A DNA stretch of 64,000 bases. Origin: Croceicoccus sediminis. GTDB taxonomy: Bacteria; Pseudomonadota; Alphaproteobacteria; Sphingomonadales; Sphingomonadaceae. Under the pieces are notes generated by a model. That model searched no databases. It had not been told where the DNA came from and saw only the letters and a list, made by a program, of their open reading frames with translations. The stretch's first letter is position 1, and every line of letters starts with the position of its first letter. A program made the position numbers and the translations under genes. Shown here piece after piece: positions 34,620 through 43,027 of this stretch. The DNA is taken from the NCBI RefSeq assembly GCF_007570835.1, contig NZ_SUNC01000003.1, forward strand, positions 470,946 to 534,945, written 5' to 3'.

Positions 34620-35657
34620 CTAGATCCAGCCGCCCAGTTCGGTGCGGATCAGCGTTTCCAGCATGTCCATCCCGGCCTGCGTATCGTTTAGGCAGGTCAG
34701 CGCGACGTAGTTTTCACCGCCGTTGTCGCAGAACGTGTCGCGGCCCTGCAGCGCGATTTCCTCCAGCGTTTCGAGGCAATCAGCCGAGAAACCGGGCATC
34801 GCCACGGCCATGGACCGCGTTCCGGCCTTCGCCTCCGCCTCGATCATCAGGTCGGTCGCAGGTTCCAGCCACTTGGCCTTGCCGAAGCGGGACTGGAACG
34901 TCGTGTCGACGCGCATGTTCGGAAATTCCGGCGCCAGCGCAGCTGCCAGCAGGCGCGCGGTCTTGCGGCAATGGCAGTGATAGGGATCGCCCAGGTGCAG
35001 CGTGCGTTCGGGCATCCCGTGAAAGCTGAGTAGAAGGACATCGGGCGCGGGCGAAGTGTTCCACAACTGGCGCGTGATGTCGTCCTTTAGCGCTGCGATA
35101 TAGGCCGGGTGATCGTGGTAAGGCGGCAAAGTGCGGACGGCGGGCTGCCAGCGCATTTCGGCCAGCGCCTTGCCCAGCGCATCGACCGCCGTGGCCGTCG
35201 TCGCGCCCGAATACTGCGGGTATAACGGCGCGAACAGGATACGGTCGTAGCCTTCGTCCTTCAGCGCGGTCACTTTCGCCGCGATCGAGGGATTGCCGTA
35301 CCGCATGGCCCAGTCGACCTTCACCCCCTCGCCCAGCCGTTCCTGAAGCGCCCCTGCCTGGCGCGCGGTGATCGCGGCCAGCGGCGAGCCTTCCTCGTCC
35401 CATACCTGCGAATAGGCGTGGGCGGACTTCTTCGGACGGGTGTTGAGGATGATACCGCGCAGGATCGGCTGCCAGATGAGCGGGGAAATTTCGACCACGC
35501 GGCGGTCCGACAGGAATTCGCCGAGATAGCGCTTTACCGCGCCGGGATCGGGCGCGTCGGGCGTGCCCAGGTTGACGAGCAGGACCGCGACTTTGCCGGT
35601 CGGCGCTGCGGGGTGGTCGGCGGGCCGGTTCATCGGGGTGCCGGGTTTACTGTCCAT
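34620..35657 (-). CDS. hemH: Ferrochelatase
   Basis: 345 residues. It inserts Fe2+ into protoporphyrin IX, the last step of haem synthesis. KVAVLLVNLGTPDAPDPGAVKRYL near residue 22 is the family opening; LLLSFHGMPERTL contains the catalytic histidine; FSADCLETLEEIA carries the conserved glutamate. It starts nine bases after the stop of the Tat-exported hydroxylase, so it is co-transcribed with mrp and that enzyme, linking haem, Fe-S and Mo enzymes in one transcript. Confidence 0.95.
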   Translation of the reverse strand: MDSKPGTPMNRPADHPAAPTGKVAVLLVNLGTPDAPDPGAVKRYLGEFLSDRRVVEISPLIWQPILRGIILNTRPKKSAHAYSQVWDEEGSPLAAITARQAGALQERLGEGVKVDWAMRYGNPSIAAKVTALKDEGYDRILFAPLYPQYSGATTATAVDALGKALAEMRWQPAVRTLPPYHDHPAYIAALKDDITRQLWNTSPAPDVLLLSFHGMPERTLHLGDPYHCHCRKTARLLAAALAPEFPNMRVDTTFQSRFGKAKWLEPATDLMIEAEAKAGTRSMAVAMPGFSADCLETLEEIALQGRDTFCDNGGENYVALTCLNDTQAGMDMLETLIRTELGGWI

Positions 35658-35666
35658 GTTCGCTCC

Positions 35667-38078
35667 CTATTCCGCAAGCGTACCGTCGGGAAGCTCCGAC
35701 GGTTCGGGTTCGGGCACGCCTGCGGCATCGCCCCCTTCCGCTGCCTCTGTCGCCTCGGGCGCAGGGGCCTCGCTGGGCGCCGGAATCGGCGCCAGTGTCG
35801 TCTGCGCGAGCGGGATCGGCAGGTCGCGGAACCGCGTGCCGGTGGCCGCACGCAAGGCATTGGCGATCGCCGGGGCGACCGCGACCATGCCGATTTCACC
35901 CGGATCGAAGGGCGGCGCGTCGTTCTGGGCGAAACCGACGCTGATTTCCGGAAGCCGTGACAGCCCGGCAAGCCTGAGCGAGGCCAGCGTCTGCTCCTGC
36001 GGCAGCCCGCCCTTGTAGGACACACCCATGCCCAATGCCTGGTTCATGCCGAACAGCAATCCGCCCTCGATCTGCTGAAGCGCGATTTCGTAATGCAGGA
36101 TGCGCCCGATGTCGCACCACGCGGCGATGGACGATACTTCCACCCCGTTTTCGCCGGGCCGGGCCCTGACGACAACCGCGATGCGCCCGCCGCCGCCTTC
36201 GCGGCCTGCGGGATCGACCATCTGCCAGCAGGCGATGCCTTGCGCCGTGCCTTCGCCGCCGCCGTCCCATTCGCCCAGTTGCGCCGCGCCCTGCAGGCAT
36301 TCGGCCATGCGGGGATTTCCGCCCAGCATCGCCATGCGATAGGCCAGCGGTTCTTCACCCGCCGCACCCGCCACTTCGTCGAAAAAGCTTTCGGTGACGA
36401 AACAGGCCCGCGCCTCGGCATTGCCGCGCAAGCGCCCGGCGGGAAGGCCGGTATCGGCGGACAGGCTTTCGATACGCACGTTGTCGATCGCATAGGGCGG
36501 AGACATTCCGAACAGGTTGGCCGGATCGTTCTGGCCTTCGCTGGCGTCCATCGCGCGTTCGGGCGTCATGTCCTCGAAAAGGCGTGCATACATCTCGCGC
36601 GCGCCGGGCTGGCAGGCAAAGCGGCCGTGCCATGCGTGGATCGTCCCCTGCGGGCCGGTGATCGCCTTCACGTGCGCCACGGCGGGCGGGCGCGGCAGAG
36701 CGGTCAGGTGTTCCTGCCAGCGCGAATAGGTCAGCTGGACCGGGCGGCCCAACGCGCGCGCGATCGCGGCGGCTTCGCGCAGAATGCGGCAATCGAGGCG
36801 GGCATCGAAACTGCCGCCCGCGCCCACGGGATAGAGGACGACATCCTCCACCGGCAGGCCGACGGCGGCGGCGGCATGTTCGCGCGCCTGTTCGGGGGCC
36901 TGCGACGGGGCCCAGATTTCCAGCCTGCCGGACTGAAACCGCGCGGTCGCGGTCGCGGTTTCGATCGTGCCGTGCAGCGCAGGCGCGATGGAGTAGCGCG
37001 CCTCTATCGCGCCCAGCCCTTCCAGCGCGACATCAGTCTCGCCCCGCTCGAACATCGTTTCGGCGGTTCCTTCAGCCACTGCGCGTTCAAGCCCTTCGGC
37101 AATGGTCGCATCGTCGGGCAGCCCGCGCCCGGTCTTGAACCGCGGCTTCATCCGGCGCAGCGCCTTTTCGGCGGCCCATTGGCTGGACCCCACGGCGGCA
37201 AGCCAGGAATCGCCCTCGACCCTTCCGATATAGCCGGTAACGCCCTTGCCTCCGTCCGCGTCGAAAACGTCCAGCGCGGAATCGGCGAGAGGGCCGTGCG
37301 CGATAGCCGCAAAGACCATGCCGGGCAGGCGGATGTCACCGGCAAAACGAAACGACCCGTCGACCTTGGACGGTCCGTCGAGGCGCGGGTAAGAGCCGAC
37401 CGCGGCGGCAAGATCGGGTGAGGCATCGCTCATCGGATCAGGGCGCAGGATCGGCGGGCTGGGCGGGGAAAACTGTGCCGCCTCGTCCGCCAGTTCGCCA
37501 AAGCGCAGCTGCTTTTCGCCGTGGACGATGAAACCGTCGCGGGCCTCGCATTCCTCGAACGCCACGCCCCAGCGTTCGGCCGCCGCCATGGCCAGAACCG
37601 CGCGCACCCCGGCAGCCGCTTCGCGGATCGGCATTTCATAGGCGGGGATGGCGGTGCCTTCGGCCGTTGCCATCAGGCGCGTCTGGTTGGCGAAGTTCTT
37701 CGCAAGGAAATCGTCGGGATCGTCGGCAAAGGACGGCAGCCACGTATCGCGCAATCCGCCCCACCGCGCGGCAAGCACCGGATCGGCATAGGCCGGGCTG
37801 ATCGCCGCAGGCTCTACCGCGACCTGCCGCCAGTCGGCGCCCAGTTCCTCGGCCGCGATGCGGGGCAGCAGGGTCGTGATGCCCTGCCCCATTTCCAGCT
37901 GCGGGACGGCGACGGTGACGACGCCGGACCGGTTGATCTTGATCCAGGCGTTATAGGCCTGCTCACCCTCTCCGGCCGAAAGCGGCACCGGATAGTCGCG
38001 CGGCAAAAGGGCATAGGCCGCGATCAAACCGCCGCCGGCCGCGGCGCCGATCAGAAGCTTGCGCCGCGAAACCTTCAT
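35667..38078 (-). CDS. Tat-exported xanthine-oxidase-family large subunit (IorB-like), orphan
   Basis: 803 residues. The N-terminus MKVSRRKLLIGAAAGGGLIA is a twin-arginine signal. The rest resembles the single-chain molybdopterin subunit of isoquinoline 1-oxidoreductase and aldehyde dehydrogenases: VAVPQLEMGQGITTLLPRI, GAGGSFDARLDCRI and, near the C-terminus, FDPGEIGMVAVAPAIANALRAATG with the probable catalytic glutamate. Such enzymes need a separate [2Fe-2S] subunit (IorA), but none is adjacent. The last 45 residues are Pro/Ala/Glu-rich and look disordered. The ATG overlaps the mrp stop by four bases and hemH follows after nine. Substrate unknown. Confidence 0.9.
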   Translation of the reverse strand: MKVSRRKLLIGAAAGGGLIAAYALLPRDYPVPLSAGEGEQAYNAWIKINRSGVVTVAVPQLEMGQGITTLLPRIAAEELGADWRQVAVEPAAISPAYADPVLAARWGGLRDTWLPSFADDPDDFLAKNFANQTRLMATAEGTAIPAYEMPIREAAAGVRAVLAMAAAERWGVAFEECEARDGFIVHGEKQLRFGELADEAAQFSPPSPPILRPDPMSDASPDLAAAVGSYPRLDGPSKVDGSFRFAGDIRLPGMVFAAIAHGPLADSALDVFDADGGKGVTGYIGRVEGDSWLAAVGSSQWAAEKALRRMKPRFKTGRGLPDDATIAEGLERAVAEGTAETMFERGETDVALEGLGAIEARYSIAPALHGTIETATATARFQSGRLEIWAPSQAPEQAREHAAAAVGLPVEDVVLYPVGAGGSFDARLDCRILREAAAIARALGRPVQLTYSRWQEHLTALPRPPAVAHVKAITGPQGTIHAWHGRFACQPGAREMYARLFEDMTPERAMDASEGQNDPANLFGMSPPYAIDNVRIESLSADTGLPAGRLRGNAEARACFVTESFFDEVAGAAGEEPLAYRMAMLGGNPRMAECLQGAAQLGEWDGGGEGTAQGIACWQMVDPAGREGGGGRIAVVVRARPGENGVEVSSIAAWCDIGRILHYEIALQQIEGGLLFGMNQALGMGVSYKGGLPQEQTLASLRLAGLSRLPEISVGFAQNDAPPFDPGEIGMVAVAPAIANALRAATGTRFRDLPIPLAQTTLAPIPAPSEAPAPEATEAAEGGDAAGVPEPEPSELPDGTLAE

Positions 38079-39073
38079 GCTCCGGCAGTCTCCACGATCT
38101 CCGCCTTTTCGGCGATCTGACGCGCGATATCGGTGAACCTGTCGGCAACCGGGCCGTCACCGGCGGCAGGCGGACGGCCCGCGTCGCTATCGGTGCGGAT
38201 ATCGATGGTAAGCGGGATGCGACCCAGGAAATCGTAACCCATCGTCCTTGCCGCCGCTTCGGCGCCGCCGCTGCCGAAAGGATCGCTTTCCTCTCCGCAA
38301 TGGGGACACACGTACCCGGCCATGTTCTCGACCATCCCGATCACTGGCACATCTGCCTTGTCGAACAGGCCGATGGCGCGGGTGGCGTCCATCAGGGCCA
38401 GGTCCTGAGGGGTGGAAACGATGACGGCGCCATCGGGCTTGAACCGCTGGATCATGGTCAGCTGCACGTCGCCGGTGCCCGGCGGCAAGTCGACGATCAG
38501 CGTATCGACGTCGCCCCATTCCGCGTCGATCAACTGCGCCAGCGCATTGCCCGCCATCGGCCCGCGCCACGCGATGGCCTGACCCGGTTCGGCAAGGTGC
38601 CCCATCGACAGCATCGGCACCCCGTAACGGGTGGCGACGGGAATCAGCTTCTTGTCCTTGGCTTGCGGGCGTTCGCCCTCGCTCGCCATCAGGCGGGGCT
38701 GAGACGGGCCGTAGATGTCGGCATCGACCAGCCCGACTTTCACCCCCATGCGCGCCAGCGCGACGGCGATATTGGCCGACACGGTCGACTTGCCCACGCC
38801 GCCCTTGCCCGAACCCACCGCGATGATGCGGGGCCCGCGCCTTGGCGGCGGGCCGTCGCCGCGTTCCGCCATCTGCGCGATGCGCAGCGGCGGCAGGTCG
38901 AAACCGCGAACCGCACCGCGCACCGCGATCTCCAGCTTGTCACGGCCCAGTTGGTCCAGCCCGCCGACCTCCAGCACGATCGTCGTCGCGTCCTTGCCCA
39001 GCCGGAAGCTGGCGAGCCTGTCGCCTGCTGCGGCCTCCAGTGCCTTGCGGATTGCGGTTTCATCGGAAGTCAT
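38075..39073 (-). CDS. apbC: Mrp/ApbC-type iron-sulfur cluster carrier ATPase
   Basis: 332 residues. An N-terminal MIP18-like domain (about 1-75) is followed by the Mrp/NBP35 ATPase with the deviant Walker A IIAVGSGKGGVGKSTVSAN at about 84-102, DADIYGPSQPRLM, DLPPGTGDVQLT, and the cluster-binding CPHC in GYVCPHCGEESDPFG. It delivers [4Fe-4S] clusters to apoproteins. It is divergent from hflK and is first in a transcript with a molybdo-hydroxylase, to which it is translationally coupled, and hemH. Confidence 0.93.
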   Translation of the reverse strand: MTSDETAIRKALEAAAGDRLASFRLGKDATTIVLEVGGLDQLGRDKLEIAVRGAVRGFDLPPLRIAQMAERGDGPPPRRGPRIIAVGSGKGGVGKSTVSANIAVALARMGVKVGLVDADIYGPSQPRLMASEGERPQAKDKKLIPVATRYGVPMLSMGHLAEPGQAIAWRGPMAGNALAQLIDAEWGDVDTLIVDLPPGTGDVQLTMIQRFKPDGAVIVSTPQDLALMDATRAIGLFDKADVPVIGMVENMAGYVCPHCGEESDPFGSGGAEAAARTMGYDFLGRIPLTIDIRTDSDAGRPPAAGDGPVADRFTDIARQIAEKAEIVETAGA

Positions 39074-39228
39074 CGCTGCGTCCAGTCGGCCATTGTGGCC
39101 CTTGTGCTCGGTAATGGGCGTTCCCCGCGGCCTTTGCGGGATACCTCAATGGGCCTCTTGCACCATTGACGCAAAAATCCAATGCCGAACCCCCTGTTTT
39201 TGCCCGTGACGATACCTATAAGAGATGC

Positions 39229-40368
39229 ATGACGAAAAAGGGTGGGTCCTTGAAGGACGGCATTTTGGCCATGGCCGGTAAGAGCCCGTGGGGCTCCGCG
39301 CCCGGCGGCGACGATAACGACGGTGCGGGACCGGACGGTGGCGCAACGCCTCCGCCGGTGTCCGAGGGGGGCAGCAAGCCGCGCAACCCCTGGCTTCCGG
39401 GCGGGGAGGAAAATGCCTCCGGCCCGCGCAAGGCCGCAAACATCGAAGACCTGTTCAAACACCGGCAGGCCCGCATGGGCGGCGGTGGCGGCGGCGGTTT
39501 TCCGCGTATGCCGCAGGCGCCCGGCGGGAAAAGCTGGACCCCGCTGATCCTAATCGGCGTGGTCGCGCTCTGGCTGCTGATTTCCGGCGTCCACCAGATC
39601 GGGCCGAAGGAAGAAGGGCTCGTCACCACGGCGGGTCGTTATTCGCGCACGATGGGGCCGGGCCTCAAGTTCACGCTGCCCTGGCCGATCCAGAACGTGG
39701 AGATCGAGGACGTGACCTCGATCCGCACCGACACCATCCCCGAGGGCGAGGCCGAGAAGCTGATGCTGACCGGGGATCAGAACCTTGTCGACCTGTCGTA
39801 CATCGTGCGCTGGAACATCAAGGACCTGAAGAAATACACCTTCCAGATCGACAACCCCGATCAGACCGTGAAGGAAGTGGCCGAAGCCGCCATGCGCGCC
39901 TCTATCGCGGAAGTGACGCTTGACGATGCGCTGTCCGGTTCGGGGCGTGCGCAAGTCGAACAGGCCGTGCGGTCGCGCATGCAGGCGTTCCTCGACGCCT
40001 ATGGCGCCGGCGTTGCCGTTCAGGGCGTGGAAATCAAGAAGGCCGACCCGCCGACAGCCGTGGTCGATGCTTTCCGCGAAGTCCTTGCCGCGCAACAGGA
40101 TGCGCAGTCCGACATCAACCGCGCGCGCGCATGGGCCGAACAGGTCACCGCCCGCGCAGAGGGTGAGGCGACCGCCTTCAACAAGGTCTACGACGAATAC
40201 CGCCTCGCGCCTGAAGTGACGAAGCGCCGCATGTATTACGAAACCATGGAACGTGTCCTGAAACAGACCGACAAGACCATCATCGAAGCCGACGGCGTCG
40301 TGCCCTACCTGCCGCTGCCCGAAGTGCGCCGCAAGAACTCGTCCTCCTCCAGCGAAGGAGACCAGTGA
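39229..40368 (+). CDS. hflK: HflK, SPFH regulator of the FtsH protease
   Basis: 379 residues from ATG 39229; ATG 39271 (MAGKSPWGSAPGG) is a close alternative, and neither has a strong ribosome-binding site. A Gly/Pro-rich cytosolic tail precedes one transmembrane segment (WTPLILIGVVALWLLISGVHQI), followed by the SPFH domain (EEGLVTTAGRYSRTMGPGLKF) and coiled coil, outside the cytoplasm. HflK and HflC form a cage around FtsH in the inner membrane. The stop overlaps the hflC start by one base (TGATG). Confidence 0.93.
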   Translation: MTKKGGSLKDGILAMAGKSPWGSAPGGDDNDGAGPDGGATPPPVSEGGSKPRNPWLPGGEENASGPRKAANIEDLFKHRQARMGGGGGGGFPRMPQAPGGKSWTPLILIGVVALWLLISGVHQIGPKEEGLVTTAGRYSRTMGPGLKFTLPWPIQNVEIEDVTSIRTDTIPEGEAEKLMLTGDQNLVDLSYIVRWNIKDLKKYTFQIDNPDQTVKEVAEAAMRASIAEVTLDDALSGSGRAQVEQAVRSRMQAFLDAYGAGVAVQGVEIKKADPPTAVVDAFREVLAAQQDAQSDINRARAWAEQVTARAEGEATAFNKVYDEYRLAPEVTKRRMYYETMERVLKQTDKTIIEADGVVPYLPLPEVRRKNSSSSSEGDQ

Positions 40369-41216
40369 TGGAACACGTCTGGCAACGTTATAAGGCGTGG
40401 ATCATCGCAGGCGGGCTCTTCGTCGTCGCCGCGCTTTCGACCGTGTTCGTCACGCCCGAGACCGAGCAGGCCGTGATCCTGCGCAACGGCAAGCCGCTCA
40501 CCATCGTCAACAAGTACCGACCGAACGAGGATTTCGGCAATTCGGGCGCGGGCATCTGGTACCGCATCCCGCTGATCGACCGGGTCGTCTTCGTCTCGCG
40601 CCAGATCCTTGCCGTCGACATGCAGCGTCAGGAAGTGCTCAGCCGCGACCAGCGCCGCCTCGAGGTGGATGCCTATGCACGCTACCGGGTGATCGATCCG
40701 ACCAGGCTGGTCCAGACCGCCGGTTCGACCGAGCGGGTCGAGGAACAGCTGCGGCCGATCCTGAACTCGGTCCTGCGTCAGCGTCTGGGCACGCGCAGTT
40801 TCCAGGCGCTGCTGACCGCCGAACGCGGCGTCGCGATGAAGGAAATCAAGGAAGGCTTCGACAAGGAAGCGCGCGAATATGGCGTGCAGGTCCTCGACGT
40901 GCGCATCAAGCGCGCCGACCTTCCCGCCGGACGCCCGCTGGAAACCGCCTACACCCGGATGCAGACCGCGCGTAAGCAGGAATCGGACACGATCCGCGCG
41001 CAGGGCCAGAAACAGGCCCAGATCATCCGCGCCGAGGCCGAGGCCGAGGCCGCGCAGACTTATGCGGCGGCCTTCAACCGGGACCCGAACTTCTACGACT
41101 TCTACCGCGCCATGCAGAGTTATGACGCGGTGTTCACGGGCGAGGACGACAACAGCTCGATCATCCTGTCGCCCGACAACGAATACCTGCGCCAGTTCAG
41201 GGGAACGGGACGCTGA
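40368..41216 (+). CDS. hflC: HflC, SPFH partner of HflK
   Basis: 282 residues from ATG 40368, with AAGGAG eight bases before it; the GTG three bases earlier is less well placed. One N-terminal transmembrane helix (about 10-25, IIAGGLFVVAALSTVFV) precedes the SPFH domain (EQAVILRNGKPLTIV, SRQILAVDMQRQEVLSRD) and an Ala/Glu-rich coiled coil (RAEAEAEAAQTYAAA). It forms the FtsH-regulating complex with HflK. The Deg protease gene follows after 196 bases. Confidence 0.94.
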   Translation: MEHVWQRYKAWIIAGGLFVVAALSTVFVTPETEQAVILRNGKPLTIVNKYRPNEDFGNSGAGIWYRIPLIDRVVFVSRQILAVDMQRQEVLSRDQRRLEVDAYARYRVIDPTRLVQTAGSTERVEEQLRPILNSVLRQRLGTRSFQALLTAERGVAMKEIKEGFDKEAREYGVQVLDVRIKRADLPAGRPLETAYTRMQTARKQESDTIRAQGQKQAQIIRAEAEAEAAQTYAAAFNRDPNFYDFYRAMQSYDAVFTGEDDNSSIILSPDNEYLRQFRGTGR

Positions 41217-41412
41217 GCAGGTTTGGGAGCCGCAAGGGGCGAAACGCGTAAAAAGGGCAATGCCCATTCAATCCGCGTTAAGCCCCGAACGGCTGGAATG
41301 GGGCGGGACATACTCGCCGGACCGGCAGGCCCGCCGCCTGCACGGTCTTTGGCCGGACCCTCGGGATGGGGTGCGGCACCATGACGGAATGATGTGAAGA
41401 GGAAATCAGAAC

Positions 41413-42948
41413 GTGCGTTACGCCTATACGCTCACAACCGCGCTGCTTCTGGGCGGAGCCGCGGTTTCGCTGGCCACCGGCTATCCCGCCGGCGCGCAGG
41501 TAGCCCAGAACGACGATTCGACGATGGCCCGCGTGGTGCCGCGCAGCGGTGCCCCGGCCAGCTTTGCCGACCTTACCGAACAGCTTCAGCCCGCGGTGGT
41601 CAACATCTCCACCCGCCAGCGCGTGCAGGTGAACGGCGGCGGGCAGAACCCGTTTGCCGGGACCCCCTTCGAAGGCCTGTTCGGCGGCCCCGGCGGCCAG
41701 CCCACCACGCGTGAAGCGCAGTCATTGGGCTCCGGCTTCATCATGAGCGCGGACGGCTATGTCGTGACGAACAATCACGTCGTCTCGGCCCAGGGCCGCA
41801 ACGGCACGATCGAGGCGATCACGGTGACCACCACCGACGGCACCGAATATGATGCCGAACTGATCGGCACCGATCCGCAGTCGGACCTTGCCGTGCTGAA
41901 GATCGAGCGTGCCAAGCCGTTTCCCTTCGTGAATTTCGGCGACAGCCGGCAGGCGCGCGTGGGTGACTGGATCATCGCCATCGGCAATCCTTTCGGCCTT
42001 GGCGGCACGGTGACCAGCGGGATCATCTCCGCCGTATATCGCGCCACCGGGTCCGGTTCGGCCTACGACCGCTATCTCCAGACCGACGCGGCGATCAACC
42101 GCGGCAATTCGGGCGGCCCGATGTTCGACATGGGCGGCAACGTCATCGGCATCAACAACGCCATCTTCTCGCCCACCGGCGGCAGCGTCGGCATCGGCTT
42201 TGCCATCCCGGCGGAAACCGCCGAACCGATCGTGCGCAAGCTGATCGCGGGCGAGGCGATCGAGCGTGGCTATCTGGGCATCCAGATCCAGCCCGTCAGC
42301 GAAGACCTTGCCGCATCGCTGGGGATCGACCACAACCGGGGCGAATTCATCCAGTCTGTCGTTCCGGGCGAGGCCGCGGCCAAGGCCGGGCTGCAGGCGG
42401 GTGACGTCGTGATGCGCATCGCGGGCAAGGACATCACGCCGGAACAGACGCTGTCCTATATCGTCGCGAATGTCGAACCGGGCACACGCATCCCGGTCGA
42501 GATCATCCGCAACGGCAAGCGCATGACCGTGAACGCCACTGTCGGCACACGGCCAAGCGAGGAAGAGCTTTCGCAAAGCTATGCCAACCCCGACGACGAA
42601 GGTGACAACGGTTACAACAACCCGCGCACCGACGGGGACCAGTCGTACATCGCGGAAAAGCTGGGCCTGTCGGTCACGCCGCTCACCGCGAACATCGCGC
42701 GCCAGCTTGGCGTGGGCGAAGAAGTCGAAGGGCTCGTCATCGCGGCGGTCGACGGGACTTCGGATGCCGCCACCAAGGGCCTGCGCCGCGGCGACATCGT
42801 TCTGACCGCCAATTACCGCGACGTCACCACGGTCGAAGACCTGGAAGGCATCGTCCGCGACGCCGAAAATGACGGCCGCGAAGCCGTCCTGCTGCGGGTC
42901 CAGCGCCGCGGCCAGCCCGCGATCTACGTGCCGCTGCGCATGCGTTGA
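41413..42948 (+). CDS. Do/Deg-family periplasmic serine protease (DegP/MucD-like)
   Basis: 511 residues, GTG start supported by AGAGGAAA. A signal peptide covers about 1-28. The trypsin-like triad is His122 (VVTNNHVV), Asp158 (SDLAVLKIE) and Ser233 (RGNSGGPMF). Two PDZ domains follow (about 265-360 and 415-505), the first starting at ERGYLGIQIQPV. These proteases degrade or refold damaged envelope proteins. The hflK-hflC-deg order matches many proteobacteria and places two envelope quality-control systems together. A terminator follows the stop. Confidence 0.95.
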   Translation: MRYAYTLTTALLLGGAAVSLATGYPAGAQVAQNDDSTMARVVPRSGAPASFADLTEQLQPAVVNISTRQRVQVNGGGQNPFAGTPFEGLFGGPGGQPTTREAQSLGSGFIMSADGYVVTNNHVVSAQGRNGTIEAITVTTTDGTEYDAELIGTDPQSDLAVLKIERAKPFPFVNFGDSRQARVGDWIIAIGNPFGLGGTVTSGIISAVYRATGSGSAYDRYLQTDAAINRGNSGGPMFDMGGNVIGINNAIFSPTGGSVGIGFAIPAETAEPIVRKLIAGEAIERGYLGIQIQPVSEDLAASLGIDHNRGEFIQSVVPGEAAAKAGLQAGDVVMRIAGKDITPEQTLSYIVANVEPGTRIPVEIIRNGKRMTVNATVGTRPSEEELSQSYANPDDEGDNGYNNPRTDGDQSYIAEKLGLSVTPLTANIARQLGVGEEVEGLVIAAVDGTSDAATKGLRRGDIVLTANYRDVTTVEDLEGIVRDAENDGREAVLLRVQRRGQPAIYVPLRMR

Positions 42949-42967
42949 TCCGGCGCCAAGCTAAAAG

Positions 42968-43008
42968 AAAAGGGCCGCTCCCGATTGCCGGGGGCGGCCC
43001 TTTCTCTT
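42968..43008. terminator. Bidirectional terminator between the Deg protease and PBP1A genes
   Basis: AAAGGGCCGCTCCCG pairs with CGGGGGCGGCCCTTT (one mismatch) across a short loop, flanked by A-rich sequence on the left and TTTCTCTTT on the right. It separates two convergent genes. Confidence 0.85.
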
Positions 43009-43027
43009 TGCCTTCGCGGCAATTGCG

